Shown piece after piece: positions 53,929 to 64,000 of a stretch of DNA of 64,000 nt. Every line of letters begins with the position of its first letter. Position 1 is the stretch's first letter. The stretch is from Urechis unicinctus (taxonomy: Eukaryota > Annelida > Polychaeta > Xenopneusta > Urechidae). Location: assembly GCA_034190875.2 (NCBI GenBank), contig CM067354.1, positions 69,321,296 through 69,385,295 of the forward strand, read 5' to 3'. Position numbers and translations under genes: made by a program. Below the pieces are notes generated by a model. That model was not told the DNA's origin, made no database searches, and saw only the letters and a list, made by a program, of their open reading frames with translations.

Positions 53929-56900
53929 TGGCACATCTTCTCTGATGGTATGACATATAATATTGCAGACCGCATTAAAGCGCCAAAATAAAAGAGCTCG
54001 TAATTTTCTCCATGGTTTAGCAGGTTTTAGCTTTCCAAAAGAATAATTCACGAGTGATGCCGATGAAAAGCTCTTGGACTGCTTGAGCATATTTCGATTA
54101 TTATACGCGGACCAGTTAAACGGGAGAATAAATATACAATACTATAACACATGAACCTTATATGCTCCGAAAGTTGTATATTGTTTTTCCTATCCTATTA
54201 CAATAAGGGAACCCCGGCAGTTGTAACGTTAGCTGCTTTTTTATAGTTTAAGCGATCATTATATGTATTCTAAACATAAATCATATTTGACTTGGACATG
54301 ATGAGCTAGGGCCAATAATTATTTGAATGTAAGCGTCAATCGTGGCATGAGCAGAAGCTTTAACTAGACCATCTGATCGACCTATTGGATTCGACCTCTC
54401 TTTGATGTGACATGTTACAGAGTAGGGATTTTTTAGATTCCGTAGGATCGGGCTCGCAGCTGAACGGTTATGGGTGGCTGGTGTGGGTTTAAAATGAAAG
54501 CTGCTGCTTTTATATCAACTTTAGTCTCTGCATTGATATAACTGCCTTCCAATCCAAGCACGACCGGTTTCTGGAGGCAATGAACCCTCACGGCTTACTT
54601 GTCACAGATCGATCGCAGTCTGTATTCCGTCTGTAGATGGACAGAGTAACGTATGACAAGGAGTTGGAAGCAGGGTGTCAAGACAGCAGTAAATGTTTTA
54701 TTTCCTTTCCTAACTGCGTATTTTTTTTGTTCATGGAAGTGATTGCGACAGGAGGACGTAAGCTTCATCTTAATTTCACCTGAAGGTCAACTATTTACCA
54801 TCGCTCCGTCTATAAACTTTTAGTAAGTACACGACGCTCTTTAGCCACCAATGTAGTTTGCGCAGTACCCCTTCATGCATTACCAAACAATGGAACCAAG
54901 TAGAGTTAGTAGCGTTCCTCGACTCCCACCACTATGATAACATAGGCATGCAATAAAAACATTAATTGTAATTATTATACTAAATAGAAAGAATAATCTT
55001 CTCCGTGATTTTAGGTAATTCTTAGACTTATCGACGCACATAATTAGACGAAAAGTCAATTCACCTCGACACATTATTTACAATGCAAATATATGACAAT
55101 GGACGAATGAAATACTTGTATATAGTTTGTACACATTACACAAATGCTGTCAGAGAACGCAACAGCCGTGATGGGTAGTATACACTTGTGAAAACATCTC
55201 AAACGCACGTGCACCAATATAGGCCCAACCTTAAACTAAACACAAATATCACCACAAACACATCAGCGTACTGCTACGTTCTAAGACACACATAAGCTTA
55301 AACGCGCACATATTGGATACATCTAACTTGTCTATAGCTGTTCTGCATTCTTCTACATTAGAAAGACTGTATACATCGTGGATGCATGCAGTTAGATTAT
55401 ATAGCAACTAGGTATGGTGTTACTATAGGTCAGAGAGGGACCGTGCCACGTTTCATCATTGTCTGGCATAATCGGCTTAGACGTTATTGATAACACCGGG
55501 ATGCCCTTCAAGTGCAGTAATAACATATATTGTTTGAGCTTATCCATAGATTTACATCCAGCGGACAGTAAATTATGGATGTTGTCAATAAGATTTACGC
55601 TCTTTAGCGAGACATAGGTGTATCCATTGTGATATTTCTAACCGCTACGGAAGGTCGCCGTAGTCAAATATGCACAATCAAAACATTAATAGAAACGGCA
55701 TAAAAGTGCTGCATTTATTTATTAAACAATAATATGCTCAAAGAGAGACGAATGTTCGCATTGATGTCCATTGAGGAATGTTTAAGATTTCTTCGCTCAT
55801 GTATGATAATTCGTTGTCTGGTCAAGATGTTTTTAAAACGAATACAATAATTCTGGCTGCATTGCGAAAAGAACCTATTTTGATCCGATCGCATGTATTA
55901 ATTAAGAAGAGCATCCTTCAGGAAAACCAAAAATCAAATGAAAAATAGTTACCTGTTGACTTAACTTCAGCCACATAACAGGCGAAGCATTTTAACCAAT
56001 ATGTCTTCCGTAGTCATTATTACTAATCGCTGAATCGATGGTACCACATATATTTTTGCGACAATATAAGAGGCGTCAAACACGGCACATGGTCTTATAT
56101 ATTTGTCAATGCTTGATATCACACATCATTCATAGTTTCTTAAAACCCACCATCAATGAGTTTGATAAAAAGATTGAGAACAGCTGGAATATTCTAGGAT
56201 TTCTCACAGCAGTGTAACATTGGCATGAGATATCACGTCTGGGAATTCTTACAGGCTGATTATTATGTGTGAAGTTATATGCGTCACGAGAATGATTGGG
56301 TTAAGCTTACAGTCATATAGTCAGATTCAGTCAGGTTTTTCATTTGAAAACAAATGAACCTTAATAAAGTGTGCCTACATGACCTCAGAGGAGATCTCAA
56401 ACTTTATCATTATAATTCGATAAAATTGCATTTTGTATTACGCAGTTTACTCTGGGAAACATCGACAGCTAAGTGGTAAATATCTAATAGTAAATTTGAT
56501 TTAGATGCGTTTGATCGTAAATGACACCCTGACACAAGTAACGTGCATTTACACACCGCCCGTAAGCAACAACGATGGCGACATAAAATTTCCATTTATA
56601 TTTTTCACATCCGCTGCCCGTGCTATTTCGTATATACCTTTGATAATTCATGATGTTAATACGGATTAACTTGTCTCTTGCGAAGAGAATGTTTGGGTAT
56701 TTATTATGCCTACCGGTCCATGTGGTGTTTTGCAATAATTTAGCGTCATCGTATTTACTTCGCAAGCCGTAAGTGCGTCGGTAACGGCTTGGTTTATCAT
56801 TAAAGGTTTTCTCCCCTTTCAACTTCCAACACTAGAGCAATGTTCCCATTCATGTGGCTCAAACACCTGACAACTCCCGCCATAGTGTATTTAACCAACT

Positions 56901-58187
56901 AAGAATGCGCGTTTCATTTCAGAAACTTCCTATTTCTATTTGGCAATTCTCAGCCTTTATTGATGGAAAAAGTGTGACTCGGTGCTTTAGTTTTCTGCTA
57001 CTATTTTCAAATAGCCAACATTCATCTATCATTCTACTGTTTTGACAAAAAAGATTGACAAGAAACGCTTCCCCTCTATGGTTGTATGTAAACGACATTT
57101 CTAAGCAGCACTGACACAACTTTTTTGCTCTAAAAAACGGAATTTATTTGTTTTTCCTATTATGTCGCCTTATAATTTAAGCGTTTAACCAACAAAACAC
57201 ATCTTGTATTGCAAATACAATAATATATTGTCGTCCGCTCAGCCTGAGAGTGTATGTTTTAAGATTGTTAATCACCGTCGGAGATGTCGTCAGAGATGCC
57301 GTCTTCCAGAATGATCAATTACGTAATTTGCCGGCGGCTTTATGGTTAAATATTGCTTGCTGTTATTTAAGCGCCTCTTTTGGTTAAAGCTTCAGCCTGA
57401 TTGGCTGATACAGACAAATTATCGGGCAGCCCACGTCTTCCTTTTATTCTACATGAATCGCACACACATGCGCAAAATCGTACCTGTAACTACTGCAAGA
57501 AGAATTTAAGCGATGACATTGGAATTTTGTTAACCGTTGTGTTCCATGCAATATGCAAGGCTGTATATTAAACTATGAGTTGCGTGAGCATGTATATAGC
57601 TATTACAGTCTTATACGAGGTCGTTCAAAACGCTGATAAATATTGTTGATGCAGTTGCAGCTGCTATAGCGATGTGGTTGCAGTGGATCAGGGCAATAAC
57701 ACCGTTTAGGTATCTAAACCATTAAGGCTTTCATATAGCTTCATGGTTTAAGGTTTAAATGTCTTACGGACCCATTAAAAATGATAGCGGGCTCACGGGG
57801 ATATAGGATTAACAACCTTGATTAACGCTGAGGGTGCGTTATGTCCTGCGTCAATGAAACATTCACCAGCAGCAAGGTAAACGTAGCCATGAAAAAATGG
57901 TGTGATAAAGTTATATATACAACTCCCTGTAATCTTACGAAGTGTAAACTGTACACGTGTCTTTGAACGATTGGTACCATTAGCTCTCACGTAGCGTTGC
58001 CGCATATCCTCAAAATAAATTGATGAATGTTTACTTTTGCATCTTGGGCAAAAATGGCGTATATTTTTACCTGCTGCTACTTGCACGTCGTTTGGAAAGA
58101 TTATTAACGGTTCTAGTCGAACACAAAGGCGGAACTAAAGATGAATGACTTGAGCAAACCTCTCGGTGTGTTGCATAAATTGCATTG
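53929..58187 (+). repeat. 4.25-kb tandem unit, copy 4
   Basis: Last direct copy (about 4257-4259 bp depending on where the 2-base junction is placed). It has the most private changes, among them G at 55125, T at 55543, T at 55627, A at 55752, a two-base T insertion near 55831, C at 57616 and an extra CTG near 58074. At the four diagnostic sites it has the copy-1 state (54850 A, 56492 A, 56904 A, 57656 T). After 58187 the sequence leaves the repeat abruptly (TCGAACTAGTCGC). Confidence 0.97.
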
Positions 58188-61100
58188 TCGAACTAGTCGC
58201 AAACTCCAAGCTATATATTATCAACATAAATTGTTAAGATGTGACTCATGGGTGTTAATAGATGGAAAGCAAACTAATTTCCTCACCGATAATTTTTGAA
58301 AACTCGCATCATCTGCCAGGTCTTATTAAGATTGTGTGTTGAGATTGCTACCATTCGTCTGAAATCCATTTGAATACCATTTGCATAATCTGCAACCACC
58401 TGTGTGCATACTTGATGAAATATCGCTTACCGTCGGTAAGTGGCGGAATGATTGGTTAATGGATATAGATGACTGACTACACCCGCACCACTCTGTGTTA
58501 AATCAGATTTATTACATAAACCTAGAACTTGAATTGTACGTTTTATGAAGCTTACGCATAATCTTAAAGTGACCTGTCACCATAGTCTACATACATTAAT
58601 CATCAGGCGTAGAACTTTTCCCTACATGTTCGGTACGCTCCACACTATTGTAAGACGGTAGAAATAAGCTTTCTAATTGCTATTTACAAGAAGAATTTGC
58701 TTACCATTCTAAACTGAGCAATTTGGCACATTAGAATCCAGGTAGCAGTAGCCTCAGCTTCAATGTTTATGCGTCAGATCTATTACCGTTACGGTGATTT
58801 GCAGTTATGCTGTATATAGACCCACAGTGAAGTGCCCGCCATTGATATCAGTTCTTTTTGTTCCATATACCCCCATTAACGTCGCCCCCCAAAAAATTTG
58901 TATATCACGAAATCAAGGATCAGTGTATAATGCATCCGTCATTTAACAAACTCAGAATGGCTTAGCAACTATTTATGATAAATTAATGATCCGAACAAAC
59001 GCTTGGTGAAAACGGTGGTGCCTAGTGACAACTGTCATATCCGAGCAATTGATTCACTTTACATAATATGCAGCAAACACTCTGGGTGACATTTTGAATA
59101 GCTTATCGCATCTAATGGCTCTTCTAATGAGAGATTCACCATTTTTCTTCATTAAGTAAGGTTGATCGATTATGAAAGTACATTCAATCAATGTTATTAA
59201 TCCGCCCTTTTAAGTAATTGGATGAAAGCCTATGCCAATATATTCATTAATCACGTTAATTCATAACATGGTGACAACGAACGACATTAATCAAGTAACA
59301 CGATACTCTTCGGAATATCGTTGTTATTAACTGTTTACAACCAGAAAACTACAGGTTATATGAGGCAACTCCTTCATCTCAATCGATAATTAAGATTAGC
59401 TTTATACATTTCAATGATATCGGCAGTTACGTTTTAAAGATTTATATCGATCTAAATGTATTGGGCCAATCAGGTGATATATGTTCAATGATATTATGGA
59501 ATACGTAATGTTTTTAGGGTAAACGTATATAAAATCAGCATTCTTTGTGCAATTGTCCTGACTAACAACATGAATACTGTATTATTAGATTTGTAAACCA
59601 TTGTATGGTTGTTCACAATCATACTGTTCAAGCAATTAGGTCAGCGCTTGCACCAAAATAGATCCCAAAGAAATCCACAACACCTTTTTACTCAAATGGG
59701 TAACGCAAACCATCGACCCAATCTGTTTACTGTGCTCAAAACGGGGCCCATTCGTCAAGGAGTTAAAATCGCTTGCTTAATAGGGTCGGTTACTTGACAT
59801 GTTATGCGATGGATAATCATAATGGATTCACGCGGGTCATCCTATGTCTTGTGTATACCATATAACTCAAAGTAGCATCGGGCATTTTCCCCAGAAGAAG
59901 ATTTTAGGGCTTGAAACGTTACTGTTGAGTCAACACACACTGTCTGCTCTTATCGCTCAATGCACACCAAACATACCAGCAAAAGGATATGCATTCATGG
60001 ATTATGCAAATAAAGGTTCTTAGATGACCTGCAGCTTATGGTTAGTGCATCCGCATGTGGATTTGCTCCCATTTCATTTACGCAATTGGATGGTAACGAA
60101 AATCGAATTGTAGCAATCAATCAGGTTGTTAACAAATGTCCCATTAATTCTAGAATGACGAAAGTTGCAGTATCGTAGTCAATTATTGGAGCAGATCCCT
60201 TCGACTGTCATTGAAATCACTTATGTGATAGCAAATGTTGTCCGTTTGATTCGGTCAAGATATTAAAATTGTGTCTTCTTGCAGATGCAGATGCCTTCAT
60301 ATACGACGCCGATCATACTACTTCGGCTACACTCTCAGGCTATGATTAGCAGGAAACAAAATAGTGCCAACACAACAATATCAGCTAAAATCGACTTCTT
60401 CTGAAAATAGAGTGGAGCAATTGTCACATTGGAAAAAGTTTTCTGCAACTAGGGCTAGTTATCGCGCGAGTCATGTTTATCTGGTTTGTAGGCCATTGTT
60501 GATAGTTATTAACCATATTCGCAACAGCACAGAAAATCCGCAACAAATTACACCGTTGAAGCTAATAAAACACACCTTAGCTTTGAACATTGATATTTAA
60601 TGCCGATTATATATTTCCGTATGGGGCGTCTTCATAAAACAATCGGTGATGCACCACTTCGAGAACAAATGGGATCCATCAAGCTTAACCCACATGTTTT
60701 CTACTGAGAGGGTTATTTGCACTGACGAAAATGCAATAATCGCTCAGTACCCATGCAAAGGCCTAGCAAGTTAATCAGTAATAGTAATATGCCTCGAATG
60801 TAAGTTGTCTTTGATTAAAGGATTCCATTTATTATAAGCCAGTAATATGACAATACAACCATGGAGGTATGTGCAGATACAATGCAGCAGTGCCACTTGA
60901 AATACATATGCTACATGGCTGATCACTTAAGGGCTTTGTCAAATAAAGCAACACATTTTTGCAGGCGCTCGCAAACCGTCTGTCAATTTAATAAGCCTTT
61001 GATTAAACAGTAGTATGCATTATGAGGTAGATGCGATGTTAAACTAGTAATGCTTAGAGCAAACAAGAGAAGTGACCCGAAGCAGGTCACAAAATATATG

Positions 61101-62486
61101 TCCAATAAGCGGGAAAAGCAGCCAAACAGGGAGCCATGTTATTGAATGATTATGCGTTTGTTCATGATCATGTCTGCGCTAGGCGATTGCCTTTACACAA
61201 ATCAATTATCGATTTGTAAAGCGATGTAAGAGTCAATTGTGTCATTGATTTCTAGATACAAGACAATCACAGTTGTTGGGGATTTGACAAATGAATGATA
61301 TACCACATTCATAACCAGGAATTACTTGTGTACGATTGTTTGCTTAAGGAACACGCTCTTTTGAGAGATAGTTGGACATTTATATTACATGATAATTGAC
61401 GTGTTGCTGATCCGCACCCAATTACCGTGTACGCCGCTTTTGAATGTAGCATATATGCATGGAATGCACTGTTTGAATTAAGAAACCTCACCCAGTATAA
61501 ATCAATCATAAACAAAAAAAGATTATTTACCGAACGACACACTGCAAACATATATTTGTAAGTAACTCTAAATTTATACGTGGCCAAAGGGACGATGTCT
61601 TTCAGAAAAAGTCAGTAAATCATTTATTAGATTGTCAAAAGAATCCAAAGTAAGTATAAGTATTCCAATAATGATTTTTACCCAGTATGCAACGGTTTGT
61701 ATATTCAAGTACACTGTGGTTATTTACATGGCGATCTATTATTCTTCCCAAATATTGTTCACATCTTCATCGTGGTTATCTTGTACAAACAAATTGATCA
61801 TGCAATTATGTGTTATGTTTGTTTCAGCATGCGCTTACCACTATCACGTATTAATATTATGTAACCAAACGCTGGATTATGAATGTTTGGGCGACTGGTT
61901 ATTGACACCGAGATCATGATTATTTTCGATATCAGGGCTTTTTATAGGGAATAATTGCAATAATGGCTTGCTTCCGTCCTATCAACATTAAAATATGTGC
62001 ATGCGATCTTTCTATAATTTTAGCCGATGTTTATCGCTGCCGATCCGCAGGTTATTGCTCGCACATTATAGGTGTCACGGGAAGGGCAAAACAATGCAAA
62101 AGTTTATAAAGACAGCTTTGCCTAGGTAATACAGATTTTAGGCGAATTGTTTTTGTTCAAAGCTGAATCGCAAGTGGACGTCAGTTGGCCGATTGGATAT
62201 TTATTAATATGTTTCTAGATCGTGGGTTTCACCATCACATCAAGAAGGACCACAGTTTCAAAATACGACTCAGGATGAGTAATTTACAAAGTTTCTGAGC
62301 ATGTCATTTTCCGTTATATTTTTCACTGCACAACAAATAGGAGCAACAGTACATCGTTCATTTGATGTTGGTAGAGCTTGTTTCGTGTCTGCAAGTGCTC
62401 CTTACGGTACGATTATTGTCCATGTATAACAAATCTACTGGTGGATGATAATGTCGGAGAAGGCCGCCCATATTATTAGTGAGCAA
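58188..62486. other. Non-coding or unassigned DNA right of the array
   Basis: No repeat-unit sequence continues past the array. No gene is recognised. The plus-strand frame at about 61632-61919 is hydrophobic but lacks an ATG at its start and has no known motif. Confidence 0.45.
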
Positions 62487-63028
62487 GAGTAATATTCCGT
62501 CATAGAAACTTAATGCACGTCATTACTTTATCAGCCTATGTGTATAAAGCATTCGGCTACAAGGAAGTTACAAAGCAGAATGTTCTAACTTGTCGGTGGT
62601 AGATATCTTAACACCGAGACCCATTAAACAGCAACAGTCAATAATTGCTCCTATCAAACACTATTGGCATATTGTATCGAGAACTTTTTGATATACAATT
62701 TGAATGTTTTTCTTGGAATATTATTAAATTTACAATCAAACGGATTAAAACCTACCTAGTAATGTGAAGCAATTATTGTCAGCTGAACGCTTTGCACATG
62801 TACAGCTAGATAAGGCAGTCGAGCAATTTCACGAAAACCAGAATAAATTGATCAAACTAATATTGTGTTTTTTAGAATGCATACACCTTACATTAATTGA
62901 GTTCTATCAATTTTCAACTTTAGCGATACTGGTTTAAGTTTATGGCATATCAATTCTGGGTTTCATTGACAACAATCGCGAGGTCTATTGGTCACAAATA
63001 AAAGTGACGGACGCATATGAATTTGCAG
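62487..63028 (+). repeat. Dispersed repeat or gene relic, copy B (paralogous to 21570-21616 and 22771-23283)
   Basis: Collinear with two separated parts of the 21.6-23.3 kb region. 62487-62533 matches 21570-21616, and 62538-63028 matches 22771-23283. Shared exact words include ATGTGTATAAAGCATTCGGC and CAATTTCACGAAAAC. In the phase of copy A it reads DKAVEQFHEN and then FSTLAI, followed a few codons later by an in-frame TAA at about 62936, and there is a one-base length difference near the 3' end. If this was ever coding, this copy is a pseudogene. Confidence 0.6.
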
Positions 63029-63149
63029 TTATGTGTTTTATCCTGTTTTGCACAATATTTGTCTTTAGTAGATATAAGAGCAATGTGTAAAATATATCGA
63101 TAGTATGCTTGGTGTTTAGTTGAGTCATAATCCAAAGTCGCATGTGTTA

Positions 63150-63247
63150 GTTATCGCATGGTCACGTGGGTGATATGGGGAAGGAACACGAGGACGCGGA
63201 GCGTCCGAGTGTCTTTCCCTATATCATCCATGTGACCATGCGATAAC
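63150..63247. repeat. Imperfect foldback hairpin (48-bp arms, 3-base loop)
   Basis: The left arm 63150-63197 and right arm 63201-63247 pair with a handful of mismatches around the centre GGACGC-GGA-GCGTCC. The outer 16 bases (GTTATCGCATGGTCAC) match exactly. The arms carry several G/A (G-U compatible) differences. It is much more GC-rich than its flanks. The structure resembles a foldback or MITE-type non-autonomous element. A transcribed hairpin is an alternative. Confidence 0.85.
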
Positions 63248-64000
63248 ATACTTATCGCGATGGCACCTACACGTGATAATCAAGCACGACGCTGTCTCCT
63301 AGTAATGATAATTAGCGTGAACCTATGTTGTATAAGGTATCTGCCTGGGACCTGTAAATATGAGAGGCAGTCCTTTAATCCCCCATTCGGCCTCAGCTGC
63401 CTGTCATGATGGATTCAACTATAGGAGTTCTCGGAGATTTATCTTTTTTCGACTCTATGCTTCGATAATTTGTTGGTGAGACTTGCAGAAATTTCCTAAC
63501 TCCGGTAATTAGAGCTCCGACGACTTCGCCGTTGTTTGATGTTAGCAAACACTGTAGCGCTGTAGACACGGCTCGGCAGGTGATACAATTTCGCGCCTCA
63601 GCATGATTCCGGGGAGATTGGGTAATACCGTGACTTCCCGATGAGCGCGACGCAACCAGATTAGCGGCTGGCAAGCAAATGACTCTTGAGAAAACCTTCG
63701 TTTTAAGACTTGTAAAGTGTGCGTGATATTAAGAACCTCCGTAGTGTTACGATGCTAGAGCAGCGATGCTCTGTGGGGGACCATCTCAAGTGAAGCTGTT
63801 TCTCGGTGATATATCGACATGGTTGCAATTATCGCATGACAATCTGTGCTTTTGAGGTGATATGTGAAAAAGATCGAGCTTTTTCTCGTGCACTGATTGG
63901 CTGAGAGTAGGGTGCTATGCGATAAGAGTATTATAACATTCATGATGAATTAATGCATAGCAGCCTCCAGGTCTTCACAAATGTCTTTTGTTCAACACAT
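63248..64000. other. GC-richer window end with TTATCGCAT motifs
   Basis: TTATCGCAT occurs at 63830-63838 and its reverse complement ATGCGATAA at 63917-63925, in addition to the same words at the ends of the 63150-63247 hairpin. In order along the strand they read plus, minus, plus, minus. The same foldback family may therefore occupy much of 63.15-63.93 kb. An AAAAAG/CTTTTT hairpin lies near 63868-63885. The region runs off the window end. Confidence 0.5.
63393..63731 (-). CDS. Exon-like open frame, unknown product (partial)
   Basis: The minus strand is open for about 110 codons between a stop at about 63731 and the TGA at 63393-63395. There is no ATG until four codons before the stop, so if real it would be an internal-to-terminal exon rather than a complete gene. 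It is GC-richer than the window average, with mixed codon use (many GCG, TCG, CGC and GTC codons) and a balanced, hydrophilic peptide containing RNCITCRAVSTALQC and KFLQVSPTNYRS. I recognise no domain. Its position between foldback motifs suggests it could belong to a mobile element. Chance remains possible. Confidence 0.18.

Noticed and set aside
42117..55074. The identical 64-codon minus-strand frame kept in all four array copies
   Set aside because: Conservation reflects recent duplication of the whole DNA unit. The frame is short and unrecognised, and neighbouring frames are broken in some copies.
41166..58187. Helitron or LTR element explanation for the 4.25-kb unit
   Set aside because: Unit ends lack Helitron-type CTRR/hairpin termini, LTRs, target-site duplications and any reverse transcriptase, helicase or transposase frame.

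Overview
This looks like a gene-poor, AT-rich stretch of a eukaryotic nuclear genome, most likely a marine invertebrate or similar animal. The evidence is: no long open reading frame on either strand and no operon-like packing in 64 kb; long (TA)n, (GT)n, (CT)n and (TCA)n microsatellites; and a tRNA-derived SINE with perfect 15-bp target-site duplications, whose 3' end resembles SINE tails seen in marine invertebrates (from memory, not searched). I recognise no rRNA, tRNA, histone or other housekeeping gene. I cannot name the species.

Layout. 1-0.13 kb: edge of a degenerate tandem repeat. 0.13-10.9 kb: mostly unannotatable AT-rich DNA with small hairpins, a (TA)n tract at 6.4 kb and a weak local duplication at 7.6/7.8 kb. 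10.98-11.44 kb: compound (TA)n/(GT)n. 11.4-19.2 kb: no supported feature. 19.27-21.13 kb: two microsatellite-rich blocks. 21.57-23.28 kb: diverged copies of a dispersed repeat or gene relic whose best match inside the window is at 62.49-63.03 kb. 26.37-26.82 kb: the SINE and an adjoining (TCA)n tract. 27.3-27.67 kb: two degenerate ~184-bp tandem units. 29.77-29.87 kb: a 98-bp, almost perfect, spacerless palindrome. 37.30-37.89 kb: a ~590-bp TA-rich tract. 41.166-58.187 kb: four complete, nearly identical direct copies of a ~4.25-kb unit, the largest structure in the window. 58.2-62.5 kb: nothing supported. 63.15-63.95 kb: a more GC-rich end with a foldback hairpin, repeated TTATCGCAT motifs and one exon-like minus-strand reading frame.

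Functionally there is no gene set to connect. What can be described is a history of repeat insertion, tandem duplication and decay. The 4.25-kb array is young (copies about 99% identical or better by eye), and shared variants order its copies: 2 and 3 closest, then 4, then 1. Short reading frames in the units are broken by indels in some copies, so there is no sign of coding constraint. The palindrome, the foldback and the SINE look like non-autonomous mobile elements or their remains. The pair at 22.8 and 62.5 kb is the only place where two copies keep a common reading phase over tens of codons, and it may be an old protein-coding relic.
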